Shown piece by piece: positions 45,475-54,416 of a stretch of 64,000 nt of DNA. A program made the position numbers and the translations under genes. The DNA lies in the NCBI GenBank assembly GCA_020635795.1, contig JACJZD010000001.1:1063001-1127000 (forward strand). The letters are read 5' to 3'. A model generated the notes under the pieces. It was not told where the DNA came from. It searched no databases and saw only the letters and a list, made by a program, of their open reading frames with translations. Within the stretch, counting starts at the first letter, position 1; each line of letters begins with the position of its first letter. The DNA is from Flavobacteriales bacterium (GTDB taxonomy: Bacteria > Bacteroidota > Bacteroidia > Flavobacteriales_E > Vicingaceae).

Positions 45475-46182
45475 TCAACTGTTAGTAAACAGTTCTTGAG
45501 CTTCTCTCCATAATGGGTCGGATAAATTAGGCGGAGCAATAATGGTAATATCTTCTTTCGAAACTGGATGAATAAACTCTACTTTTCGAGCGTGTAGGCT
45601 AATTGAAGAGTCAGGATTGGAACGGTTAAACCCATATTTTAAATCGCCTTTTATTGGGCAATTTATGACAGAAAGTTGAACCCTTATTTGATGATGCCTA
45701 CCTGTTAATGGCTTGATTTCTAATAAATAATAATTGTTAAACTGATGTATTACTTTATAATTGAGTTCTGATTTTTTAGCCTCTGAAATCTCTTTAATGT
45801 AAGCAGTAGATTTGTTATTTTTTTCGTTCTTTTTTAAATAGTGCACTAAGTGACCTTCGTGGTTTTCTGGTTTGTTTTTAACAATTGCCCAATAAGTTTT
45901 TTGAACATCTTTTTCTTTAAACATTTTGTTTAATCGCTCCAATGCTTTGCTGGTTTTGGCAAAAAGAACAACACCACTTACTGGTCTATCAATACGATGA
46001 ACTGTACCTAAATAAACATCGCCAGGTTTATTGTATTTTTCTTTTAGATAAGATTTTACGATTTCGTTGAGAGGGGTATCTCCAGTTTTATCGCCTTGAA
46101 CAATATCGGATGATTTTTTATTTACCGCAATAATATGATTGTCTTCGTATAGTACTTCAAGCGTATCAATTTTAGTGGTCAT
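45475..46182 (-). CDS. RluA family pseudouridine synthase
   Basis: A 235-residue RNA pseudouridine synthase. The catalytic Asp is D65 in GTVHRIDRPVSGVVLFAK; LLEIKPLTGRHHQIRVQLS and GDLKYG are further family motifs. There is no S4 domain, as in TruC/RluC-short types. Which rRNA or tRNA site it modifies cannot be told. The start overlaps the upstream TPR-PD40 gene by 11 bases. Confidence 0.88.
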   Translation of the reverse strand: MTTKIDTLEVLYEDNHIIAVNKKSSDIVQGDKTGDTPLNEIVKSYLKEKYNKPGDVYLGTVHRIDRPVSGVVLFAKTSKALERLNKMFKEKDVQKTYWAIVKNKPENHEGHLVHYLKKNEKNNKSTAYIKEISEAKKSELNYKVIHQFNNYYLLEIKPLTGRHHQIRVQLSVINCPIKGDLKYGFNRSNPDSSISLHARKVEFIHPVSKEDITIIAPPNLSDPLWREAQELFTNS

Positions 46183-47764
46183 TGGTTAAATCATTATGAT
46201 TTTCGGTTGCCACAAAGTTAATTCGAATATTTCGGTTTATTTCGGGTTTAAAGTATTTTCTGTCTTTTACGTCAAACTTTTGATTAAATGTTTGATTGTT
46301 TGGTAGGTCTGCAATTAAATTGTATTTACCAGGTGGTAAAATCATAATGTAAGTTCCTTTTGCATTACTCTCGTATATGCCTTGTAAATCGCCTGTAGTT
46401 TGGTTAAAAACCTCCATTCTGATAGGTTTATTATGTACAACAGAATCCTGGTTTAAAATATAACCTTTAATAGTAGTAAGTGGTGGAGTTTCGTTATTGA
46501 AAGTAACTTTATAAATGTCATAATCGCCATAAGTATCTTTTCTAAATGCTCCTACATAAGCAAATTTTTTATCCTGCGTAAAGCAAATAGAATAGTCATC
46601 TAAAGGCGAGTTTAATGGGTACCCAATATTTTCAGGCTTACTCCATGTTTCAGCATTGTCATCAAATTCACATTTAAAAATATCGTACCCACCAATGCTA
46701 TTATGACCTTCTGATGCGAAATACAATGTTTTTCCATTGTTAGTAAGGTAGGGATAGTTTTCATTATAAGGAGTATTGATTACATCGCCTATATTTTCAG
46801 GGTTTGACCAAGTATTGTTTGGAAGTAATCGAGAGATATATAAATCAAAACCTCCTTTTCCATTAGCGGTGTTACTACTGTATATTATAATGTCTTTTTT
46901 ATCGGTAATTGTAGCTGATATCTGTTCGCTTGATTTTGCATTGATGTGTTTATCTTTAATTAAAGCAGACTTTTTAAATGAAGATTTTGCTTTTTCAGCC
47001 ATCTGTAAATTATTTTTGCTGTCGGGGTTATTTACATAATAAAAAATAATTCCCCCATTTTCAGAAATACCAGCTGTTTGTTCGTTTCCATAAGAATTTG
47101 GATAACCTAATGCCATAGCTCTGCTCCATGCTGTTGTTTTAAATTTTGAGGTGTAAATATCGGCAGTATAATATCCTTCTAAATCATAAACTTTGCCAGT
47201 AGTTCCTTCTCTACGGGTGGTAAACAATAAGTAAGATTCATGATCTGTTATAAGTGGTAAATAATCTTTTCCTTTAGAGTTTACATTGGGACCAAGATTT
47301 TCAAACGTAATATTGATAGGGTCTTTTACCAATTGTTTAGCATTTAAACACATTTGGATGTATCTGTTTGCTTCATCAATCAATGCAGAGCCATTATTTA
47401 AACCAACAAATTTTTTAAAATATTCAATAGCTTTATCAAAACGAAGTGTGGCGTGGTAACCCTTTGCCAAATAAAACCAAGCTTCAGAAGGACAGTCTGG
47501 TTTGTTATGAATTTTCTCTAACGTTTTAATACCATCATCGAAGTCAAAAGTGTTGATTAAGCACACTCCAAAGTAGTAAGCATTTTTAGTGTCTGTTAAA
47601 TCTTTTTTGTAAATATCTCGATAAAGCTCTAAAGCCTTAACATAATTACCTGCTTGGAATAATTTACTAGCATTTTCAGGTAATTCGTAATGTAGTTTTT
47701 GAGCAGTTGTGGCTTCTGCTAAAAGTAAAAAAAATACCAAGTAAAGACAATTAGAAATCTTCAT
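46172..47764 (-). CDS. TPR-PD40 envelope protein
   Basis: A 530-residue exported protein. Signal peptide (1-21), TPR-like helices (about 28-145), a PD40/WD40-like propeller (about 160-425) with ENYPYLTNNGKTLYFASEGHNSIGGYDIFK, and a carboxypeptidase-regulatory-like C-terminal domain (about 430-515). This is the same domain order as the first 430 residues of the giant protein at 12057. PorE-type T9SS proteins have an OmpA-like tail after this order; here the protein simply ends. Role inferred: envelope scaffold. Its 3' end overlaps the RluA-type gene by 11 bases. Confidence 0.85.
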   Translation of the reverse strand: MKISNCLYLVFFLLLAEATTAQKLHYELPENASKLFQAGNYVKALELYRDIYKKDLTDTKNAYYFGVCLINTFDFDDGIKTLEKIHNKPDCPSEAWFYLAKGYHATLRFDKAIEYFKKFVGLNNGSALIDEANRYIQMCLNAKQLVKDPINITFENLGPNVNSKGKDYLPLITDHESYLLFTTRREGTTGKVYDLEGYYTADIYTSKFKTTAWSRAMALGYPNSYGNEQTAGISENGGIIFYYVNNPDSKNNLQMAEKAKSSFKKSALIKDKHINAKSSEQISATITDKKDIIIYSSNTANGKGGFDLYISRLLPNNTWSNPENIGDVINTPYNENYPYLTNNGKTLYFASEGHNSIGGYDIFKCEFDDNAETWSKPENIGYPLNSPLDDYSICFTQDKKFAYVGAFRKDTYGDYDIYKVTFNNETPPLTTIKGYILNQDSVVHNKPIRMEVFNQTTGDLQGIYESNAKGTYIMILPPGKYNLIADLPNNQTFNQKFDVKDRKYFKPEINRNIRINFVATENHNDLTNDH

Positions 47765-47840
47765 GCAATAAAGATAGCTAAAAACTTAAATTGAAGTTGT
47801 TTGAAAGTGTAAAAAATTAAAAAAGTGTTATTTTTTTTAA

Positions 47841-48659
47841 TTAATACTGCTCCTTTTTGTTAGGAAAGTCTGAAGTTTTAACATCGGTAATGTAATTTTC
47901 TACAGCTCCTTTAATTTCGTCATACAAATTAGCATATCGTCTTAAAAAACGAGGACTAAACTCATGGGTTATACCTAACATATCATGAACTACTAAAACT
48001 TGTCCGTCGACACCAGCGCCTGCACCAATACCAATTACTGGAATACTGATTTCTTTTGCAACTCTGGTAGCCAATTTTGCGGGTATTTTTTCTAAAACTA
48101 AAGCAAAACAGCCAGCTTCTTCCAAAAGTTTGGCATCAGCAATTAATTTTTTAGCTTCTTCTTCTTCCTTGGCTCTAACCACATATGTTCCAAACTTATA
48201 AATAGATTGTGGAGTTAATCCTAAATGTCCCATAACAGGTATTCCTGCAGATAAAATTCTTTTTACTGATTCTAAAATTTCACTACCACCTTCCAATTTA
48301 ACAGCGTGAGCTCCAGATTCTTTCATAATCCTTATAGCAGAAGAAAGCGCTTCTTTGGAATTTCCTTGGTAGGTTCCAAATGGTAAGTCAACCACAACTA
48401 AGCATCTATCAATTGCTCTTATTACAGAAGACGCATGGTAAATCATTTGGTCTAAGGTAATTGGTAGAGTGGTTTCGTGTCCAGCCATAACATTAGATGC
48501 TGAATCACCAACCAAGATAATATCAATACCAGCATTATCAATAATTTTTGCCATTGAGTAATCATAACCAGTTAACATGGCTATTTTTTCTCCTCGTTGT
48601 TTCATTTCTAACAACACATGAGTTGTTACTCTTTTTACTTCTTTTTTGTGAACTGACAT
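47841..48659 (-). CDS. panB: 3-methyl-2-oxobutanoate hydroxymethyltransferase
   Basis: Adds a hydroxymethyl group from 5,10-methylenetetrahydrofolate to 3-methyl-2-oxobutanoate to form ketopantoate, the first committed step to pantothenate and CoA; cytoplasmic. The 272-residue TIM barrel has LTGYDYSMAKIIDNAGID, ILVGDSASNV with metal-binding Asp, DLPFGTYQ, AVKLEGG, GHLGLTPQS and IGIGAGAGVDGQVLV. Length and motifs are typical. panC is not adjacent. Confidence 0.95.
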   Translation of the reverse strand: MSVHKKEVKRVTTHVLLEMKQRGEKIAMLTGYDYSMAKIIDNAGIDIILVGDSASNVMAGHETTLPITLDQMIYHASSVIRAIDRCLVVVDLPFGTYQGNSKEALSSAIRIMKESGAHAVKLEGGSEILESVKRILSAGIPVMGHLGLTPQSIYKFGTYVVRAKEEEEAKKLIADAKLLEEAGCFALVLEKIPAKLATRVAKEISIPVIGIGAGAGVDGQVLVVHDMLGITHEFSPRFLRRYANLYDEIKGAVENYITDVKTSDFPNKKEQY

Positions 48660-48744
48660 AGTGCCTTTTATTTGATTTAACCAGCCGTTTATTATTGATA
48701 ATAACCTTTTATAAAATATATAGAAAGCAAAACTACAAAATATG

Positions 48745-48772
48745 TTTGTTTAAATTATAAATGATAAATTTG
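48745..48772 (+). promoter_or_regulatory. Possible promoter of the lipoprotein gene
   Basis: TAAATTTG at 48765-48772 is a perfect -7 box. TTTG at 48745-48748 is only 16 bases upstream, shorter than the usual 19. The ATG lies at 48793. Confidence 0.4.
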
Positions 48773-48792
48773 TAGTGATTAAAAATGACAAC

Positions 48793-49926
48793 ATGAAAAA
48801 GAACCTATTATATTTATTTTTTGGACTTATTTTATTAAGCTCATGTGAAACTGAAATAGACACCTTAGCCGAATACAAAGATATTACAGTGGTTTACGGG
48901 TTGTTAAATCCAAATGATACCACACATTACATAAAGATTACCAAAGCATTCAGTGGAGAAGGTAATGCTTCTGATTTAGCTAATAATGGTGGTAATTATT
49001 ACTATGCTGATGGTGAGTTAAATGTTACTGTAGATGAATATGATGCTTCTGATATTTTTAAAAGATCTTACTCATTGACTAGAACAATAAACGAAATACC
49101 AAAAGATAATGGTGTTTTTGATGAAACTCAAAATGTGCTATATAAATTTGTTGAACCTAACCTAAGACAAGATTATACCTACAAATTAAAAATAGTAAAT
49201 AATAAATTAGGCAAGGAAGTTACTTCTTCAACTAAAATTGTAAATGACCCAAGTTTGCCTAATTTACAAGAAATGACAAAAGTTAGGGTTGCAAATTCCA
49301 ATGGATCTAATTTTACACATACCTTTTCGATTAAACCACAATTAAACTCAGGTAGAGTAAAAGTTAATTTTATTTTTAATTATACAGAGCATTATAACGA
49401 TACAAATGTTGCTCCTGTAGATAAAAAAGTAAAAATTTCCTTAGGAGAACAAAAAACAACTTCTTTAGATGGTGGTGAGCCACTTCTTTTTGAAATGGAC
49501 GGGAATAGCTTTTTCTCTGCACTACTCTCTAGTATTCCAGCTACTGTACCTAATTTAAGTAGTCGACGAATTAATAATGGAACTTTAGAAATTATAGTTG
49601 CTGGACCAGACTTGAGTACTTATATAGCTGTAAATGAGCCATCAACATCAGTGAATCAAACCAAGCCTGAATTTACTAATTTAGTAAATGGGTTAGGTGT
49701 ATTTTCATCTAGAAGTATTATCGTATTAACGACACCTGCACCTCAAAGTGTTTATGGGTTTAATTCAGATGGACAAGTAAATTACCATGATGATACACTT
49801 AAGAAGTTATTAGCTTTAGGATTGGATTTTTGTAACCCAAGAAATTATAATGCGGCATTACCTATTCAACCGCCAGCGCCAAGGTGTGAAGATCAAGTAG
49901 CAAATTGGGATACTTTTAATCCATAA
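48793..49926 (+). CDS. Lipoprotein, DUF4249-like
   Basis: A 377-residue lipoprotein: MKKNLLYLFFGLILLSSCETE gives a lipidated Cys near 18. The mature part is beta-rich, beginning ITVVYGLLNPNDTTHYIKITKAF and followed by strand-like segments. It resembles the DUF4249-type surface lipoproteins of Bacteroidota, but I cannot confirm the family by eye. I prefer the ATG at 48793, which gives a proper lipoprotein signal, over an in-frame GTG at 48775. It stands alone, with a terminator at 49949. Confidence 0.65.
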   Translation: MKKNLLYLFFGLILLSSCETEIDTLAEYKDITVVYGLLNPNDTTHYIKITKAFSGEGNASDLANNGGNYYYADGELNVTVDEYDASDIFKRSYSLTRTINEIPKDNGVFDETQNVLYKFVEPNLRQDYTYKLKIVNNKLGKEVTSSTKIVNDPSLPNLQEMTKVRVANSNGSNFTHTFSIKPQLNSGRVKVNFIFNYTEHYNDTNVAPVDKKVKISLGEQKTTSLDGGEPLLFEMDGNSFFSALLSSIPATVPNLSSRRINNGTLEIIVAGPDLSTYIAVNEPSTSVNQTKPEFTNLVNGLGVFSSRSIIVLTTPAPQSVYGFNSDGQVNYHDDTLKKLLALGLDFCNPRNYNAALPIQPPAPRCEDQVANWDTFNP

Positions 49927-49948
49927 TTTAATAATTCTTAAAATATTG

Positions 49949-49984
49949 AAAAAGCTATTAATTAAAAGTTAATAGCTTTTTTTT
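49949..49984 (+). terminator. Terminator of the lipoprotein gene
   Basis: AAAAAGCTATTAA pairs with TTAATAGCTTTTT around a short loop, followed by T. Confidence 0.85.
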
Positions 49985-50133
49985 ATGACAATTAGTCATT
50001 AAACCTGACAAATATTTATTGTTGATTAGCGGTTTAGTGCCAATATTTCTTTTATACACTAATCTTTCCTAATGGCATAAGGTTTGAAATGCTTCAACCA
50101 AATTAAAAAATCTAAAAATTAAAAATAAATATT

Positions 50134-52041
50134 ATGAGTAAAATAATTGGAATAGATTTAGGAACAACCAACTCTTGTGTTTCAGTAATGGAAGGAAACG
50201 AACCTGTTGTTATTCCTAACGCAGAAGGTAAACGAACAACTCCTTCTATTGTTGCATTTTTGGAAGGCGGAGAGAGAGCAGTTGGTGATCCAGCTAAACG
50301 CCAAGCTATTACTAACCCTAAAAAAACAATCGCTTCTATTAAGCGTTTTATGGGAAACTCGTTCGATCAAGTTGCTGAAGAAATAAAAAGATCAGCTTAC
50401 GAAGTTGTAAAAGGAGATAACAATACACCAAGAGTAAAAATCGATGATAGGTTGTATACACCTCAGGAAATTTCTGCAATGATTTTGCAAAAAATGAAAA
50501 AAACTGCTGAGGATTATTTAGGTCAAACTGTAAATGAAGCAGTAATTACGGTGCCTGCATACTTTAACGATGCACAACGCCAAGCAACTAAAGAAGCTGG
50601 CGAAATTGCAGGTTTAAAAGTGAAAAGAATCATTAACGAACCAACCGCAGCTGCATTGGCTTACGGAATGGATAAGAAAAACCAAGATTTAAAAATTATT
50701 GTATTTGATTGCGGTGGTGGTACACATGATGTTTCGGTATTAGAATTAGGTGATGGAGTATTTGAAGTAAAATCAACTGATGGAGATACACATTTAGGTG
50801 GAGACGATTTTGACCAGGTAATTATTGATTGGTTGGCTGATGAGTTTAAAAAAGAAGAAAATGTGGATTTAAGATTAGACCCAATGGCTCTTCAACGACT
50901 TAAAGAAGCAGCAGAGAAAGCTAAAATTGAATTATCAAGCACTAATCAAACAGAAATTAATTTACCATACGTAACGGTAACTGCTGCAGGACCAAAACAC
51001 TTAGTTAAAACATTAAATAGAGCGCAGTTTGAGAAATTAGCTGACGATTTAATTAAAAGAACCATTGCTCCTTGTAAAACGGCTTTAAAAAATGCTGGTT
51101 ATTCTACATCAGATATTAATGAAGTTATTTTGGTTGGAGGTTCTACTAGAATACCAGCTATTCAAGAAGCAGTAAAAAGTTTTTTTGGTAAAGAGCCAAG
51201 TAAAGGCGTTAACCCTGATGAAGTTGTTGCTATTGGAGCAGCTATTCAAGGAGGTGTTTTAACTGGAGAAGTAAAAGATGTATTGTTGTTAGATGTTACG
51301 CCTCTTTCTTTAGGGATTGAAACAATGGGTGGCGTGTTAACTAAACTAATTGAAGCAAACACAACTATTCCAACAAAAAAGTCGGAGACATTCTCTACAG
51401 CATCTGATAATCAACCAGCAGTAGACATTCATGTGTTACAAGGAGAAAGACCAATGGCAAAAGATAACAAGTCGTTAGGTAGATTTCAGTTAACCGATAT
51501 TCCACCAGCACCAAGAGGTGTACCTCAAATTGAAGTAACTTTTGATATTGATGCAAATGGTATCATGAATATTTCTGCAAAAGATAAAGCTACTGGAAAG
51601 CAACAAAGTATTAGAATTGAAGCTTCTTCGGGATTAAGTGAAGATGAAATTGCAAGAATGAAACGTGAGGCTGAAGAAAATGCTGATGCAGATAAATTAG
51701 CTAAAGAAAATGCTGACACGTTAAATCAGGCTGATGGTTTGATTTTCCAAACTGAGAAACAATTGAAAGAGTATGGAGATAAAATCCCTGCTGACAAAAA
51801 ACAACCTATTGAAGATGCTTTGACTGAGCTAAAAAAAGCTCACGAAGCAAAAGATTTAGAAGGTATGAAAGCTGGAATTGAAAAGTTGAATACTGTTTTC
51901 CAAGCAGCTTCTCAAGAAATGTATAATGCCCAACAACAAGCCGACCAACAAGCTGGTGGAGCAGGAGCAGAGAATTCTTCAAATGGTAGCGATGAAGTTA
52001 CAGATGTAGATTTTGAAGAAGTAACTGAAGATAAAAAGTAA
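50134..52041 (+). CDS. dnaK: Chaperone DnaK (Hsp70)
   Basis: A 635-residue ATP-dependent chaperone. The nucleotide-binding domain has IGIDLGTTNSCVSVMEG, a phosphate-2 loop variant FDCGGGTHDVSVLELG, and VILVGGSTRIPAIQ; the linker DVLLLDVTPLSLGIET leads to the substrate-binding domain; the C-terminus ends in the acidic EVTDVDFEEVTEDKK, the expected EEVD-like tail. Neither dnaJ nor grpE is adjacent, so it is transcribed alone and ends in a strong terminator. I see no CIRCE element in the 200 bases upstream. Confidence 0.97.
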   Translation: MSKIIGIDLGTTNSCVSVMEGNEPVVIPNAEGKRTTPSIVAFLEGGERAVGDPAKRQAITNPKKTIASIKRFMGNSFDQVAEEIKRSAYEVVKGDNNTPRVKIDDRLYTPQEISAMILQKMKKTAEDYLGQTVNEAVITVPAYFNDAQRQATKEAGEIAGLKVKRIINEPTAAALAYGMDKKNQDLKIIVFDCGGGTHDVSVLELGDGVFEVKSTDGDTHLGGDDFDQVIIDWLADEFKKEENVDLRLDPMALQRLKEAAEKAKIELSSTNQTEINLPYVTVTAAGPKHLVKTLNRAQFEKLADDLIKRTIAPCKTALKNAGYSTSDINEVILVGGSTRIPAIQEAVKSFFGKEPSKGVNPDEVVAIGAAIQGGVLTGEVKDVLLLDVTPLSLGIETMGGVLTKLIEANTTIPTKKSETFSTASDNQPAVDIHVLQGERPMAKDNKSLGRFQLTDIPPAPRGVPQIEVTFDIDANGIMNISAKDKATGKQQSIRIEASSGLSEDEIARMKREAEENADADKLAKENADTLNQADGLIFQTEKQLKEYGDKIPADKKQPIEDALTELKKAHEAKDLEGMKAGIEKLNTVFQAASQEMYNAQQQADQQAGGAGAENSSNGSDEVTDVDFEEVTEDKK

Positions 52042-52058
52042 TAGCACAGATTGTGAAC

Positions 52059-52090
52059 AAAAAAAGCCAACCGAAAGGTTGGCTTTTTTT
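52059..52090. terminator. Terminator of dnaK, bidirectional
   Basis: AAAAAGCCAACC pairs with GGTTGGCTTTTT around a GAAA tetraloop, with T and A runs on both sides. It can also serve the convergent gene at 52107. Confidence 0.92.
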
Positions 52091-52106
52091 GTTTATTATT
52101 TCTTTG

Positions 52107-52709
52107 CTACAAAGAAACTCCAGCAAAAATCACTAAGAATGCGAAGATTATTCCTGGTAGCCAGAATAATAAAGTTAATAATAAGTCAACCCAAAAATTT
52201 GCAGTAATAGAATCTTCAAACAAGAATACTGCTAAAGGCGGAATAAATATTGCCAAGATAGCTAAAACAATTTCATTAACTCTTGCAGAACTATTATTAA
52301 GAGTAACATAATTATATTCTTTACTAGAAGCTAATAACTCAGTAGAATAATTTCTATTGAATTTATCCCAATTTCTATATTCCTTTTCAAGTTGTTTACT
52401 TACTTTTTTTGGAGTTAAAGCAATGGCTTTTTGAACAGTTTCTTGAGTCAATACTACGTTATTTTCAGACTCTTCAATTGTTTCAACTGAGTTAGAAGTA
52501 TTAGATTCACTACTTTTAATTTCTTTTACTTCTTCTACCGAAGCAATTTGTTCTTCAATATTAATTTCATACGTTTTTTTACTTTCTTTAAAATTTTTCA
52601 AGTATTTTCTTTTCGAAAAAGAGCTTAATACATCACTTTCTGAACTACAAGAAATAATGATTAAACTCAATGCAAATAAACCAGCAGTCGATAAAATAAT
52701 TTTTTTCAT
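52107..52709 (-). CDS. Lipoprotein with C-terminal Pmp3/YqaE membrane domain
   Basis: A 200-residue protein of two parts. The N-terminus is a lipoprotein signal (MKKIILSTAGLFALSLIIISC), followed by about 110 charged, Glu- and Ser-rich residues. The C-terminal about 55 residues form the two-helix Pmp3/UPF0057 domain: ILAIFIPPLAVFLFED, then FWVDLLLTLLFWLPGIIFAF. Free-standing Pmp3/YqaE proteins of about 50 residues affect membrane potential in yeast and respond to stress in bacteria. A lipid-anchored leader attached to this domain is unusual, and topology is unclear. I chose the ATG at 52709, seven codons inside the longest frame. Confidence 0.75.
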   Translation of the reverse strand: MKKIILSTAGLFALSLIIISCSSESDVLSSFSKRKYLKNFKESKKTYEINIEEQIASVEEVKEIKSSESNTSNSVETIEESENNVVLTQETVQKAIALTPKKVSKQLEKEYRNWDKFNRNYSTELLASSKEYNYVTLNNSSARVNEIVLAILAIFIPPLAVFLFEDSITANFWVDLLLTLLFWLPGIIFAFLVIFAGVSL

Positions 52710-52820
52710 ATTTATAGTTTTATGTTTCAAGCTAAGGTATCACAATATTTAACAAATCTGACTACAAACTAAAACCAATTATGAACAAATTGAACTTAAA
52801 AAAATTACTTTTGCAGCATT

Positions 52821-54416
52821 ATGAGTTTACAACAAGAAATTTCGAAACGACGAACCTTTGGTATTATTAGTCACCCTGATGCTGGTAAAACAACTTTAAC
52901 CGAAAAATTATTGCTTTTTGGTGGAGCTATTCAATCTGCAGGTGCTGTTAAATCTAACAAAATAAAGAAAACAGCAACTTCCGATTTTATGGAAATTGAA
53001 AAGCAAAGAGGTATTTCGGTGGCAACTTCTGTAATGGCTTTCAATTATAAAGATGTAAAAATTAATATTTTAGATACTCCTGGTCACAAGGATTTTGCTG
53101 AAGATACTTACCGAACGTTAACTGCTGTAGATAGTGTTATTTTGGTGATAGATTGTGCTAATGGTGTAGAAGCACAAACCAAAAAACTGATGGAAGTGTG
53201 TAGAATGAGAAACACACCAGTTATTGTTTTTATCAATAAAATGGATAGAGAGGGGCAAGACCCATTTGATTTGTTGGATGAAATTGAAAGTGTTTTAGAT
53301 ATAAAAGTTCGTCCTTTAAGCTGGCCAATTGGTATTGGTGCTACTTTTCAAGGTGTGTATAACATGTATGAAAAACACCTGAATTTATTTAATAGTAATA
53401 AAACAAAAGTAGAACGAGATATTGTTTCAATTAAGGATGTTAATGACCCAGTTTTAGAACAACAAGTAGGAGAAAAACCTGCTGCTAAGCTAAGGGAAGA
53501 TATTGAATTGATTGAAGGGGTTTATGATGAGTTTAATGTTTCAAAATATCAAGAAGGAGTTTTGGCACCAGTATTTTTTGGTAGTGCATTAAACAATTTT
53601 GGTGTTCAAGAGTTGTTAGATACCTTTATTAAAATTGCACCATCGCCTCGTGGAAGAGAAACTACAATGAGAATTGTTGACCCTACAGATAATAAGTTTA
53701 GTGGTTTTGTATTTAAAATACACGCTAACTTAGACCCAAACCATAGAGATAGAATTGCATTTTTACGTATTTGTTCTGGAAAATTTGAACGAAACAAATT
53801 TTATCATCACGTAAGAAACGATAAAAAAATAAAATTCAGTAATCCTACCAGTTTTATGGCTCAAGATAAAAGTGTTATTGATGAAGCTTTTCCTGGTGAT
53901 GTTATTGGTTTGTACGATACAGGAATTTTTAAAATTGGCGATACCTTAACCGAAGGTGAAAAAATGGAGTTTAAAGGAATACCTAGTTTTTCTCCAGAAA
54001 TATTTAAGGAATTGATAAACAAAGACCCAATGAAAACCAAGCAATTGGAAAAAGGAATTGAGCAACTAACCGACGAGGGAGTTGCACAGTTGTTTACTCA
54101 ACAACCCGGTAATCGTAAAATTATTGGTACAGTAGGAGAACTTCAGTTTGAGGTTATCCAATATCGTTTACAACATGAGTATGGTGCTTCTGCTGAATTT
54201 CAGGCTAAGTCGTTGTATAAGGCTTGTTGGATGACTTGTGATGATGATGCTAAACTCGATGATTTTATTCGAAGAAAAGCTCAATATATTGCAACGGATA
54301 AAGATGGAAATTATGTGTTTTTAGCACAAACCGCTTTTTTATTACAAAGTGCTCAAAACGATTATCCTGAAATTACATTCCATACCACTTCGGAGTTCAA
54401 AAGAGCAATGGTTTAA
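52821..54416 (+). CDS. prfC: Peptide chain release factor 3
   Basis: A 531-residue translational GTPase that recycles RF1/RF2 from the ribosome. G-domain motifs are visible: HPDAGKTTLTEKLLLFGGAIQ near 17-37, RGISVATSVMAF, DTPGHKDFAEDTYRTL and INKMDREG. The RF3-specific C-terminal part includes LQFEVIQYRLQHEYG. Its -7-like TACTTTTG at 52806-52813 lies only seven bases from the ATG, so the mRNA may be almost leaderless. The stop codon overlaps the stop of the convergent hydrolase gene. Confidence 0.96.
   Translation: MSLQQEISKRRTFGIISHPDAGKTTLTEKLLLFGGAIQSAGAVKSNKIKKTATSDFMEIEKQRGISVATSVMAFNYKDVKINILDTPGHKDFAEDTYRTLTAVDSVILVIDCANGVEAQTKKLMEVCRMRNTPVIVFINKMDREGQDPFDLLDEIESVLDIKVRPLSWPIGIGATFQGVYNMYEKHLNLFNSNKTKVERDIVSIKDVNDPVLEQQVGEKPAAKLREDIELIEGVYDEFNVSKYQEGVLAPVFFGSALNNFGVQELLDTFIKIAPSPRGRETTMRIVDPTDNKFSGFVFKIHANLDPNHRDRIAFLRICSGKFERNKFYHHVRNDKKIKFSNPTSFMAQDKSVIDEAFPGDVIGLYDTGIFKIGDTLTEGEKMEFKGIPSFSPEIFKELINKDPMKTKQLEKGIEQLTDEGVAQLFTQQPGNRKIIGTVGELQFEVIQYRLQHEYGASAEFQAKSLYKACWMTCDDDAKLDDFIRRKAQYIATDKDGNYVFLAQTAFLLQSAQNDYPEITFHTTSEFKRAMV

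Noticed and set aside
49985..50133. A CIRCE operator or heat-shock promoter before dnaK
   Set aside because: No TTAGCACTC-N9-GAGTGCTAA inverted repeat and no convincing promoter boxes are visible.
50134..52041. Non-standard phosphate loop FDCGGGTHD in DnaK
   Set aside because: As far as I know, variation at these two positions is common in Bacteroidota DnaK, so it is not an anomaly.
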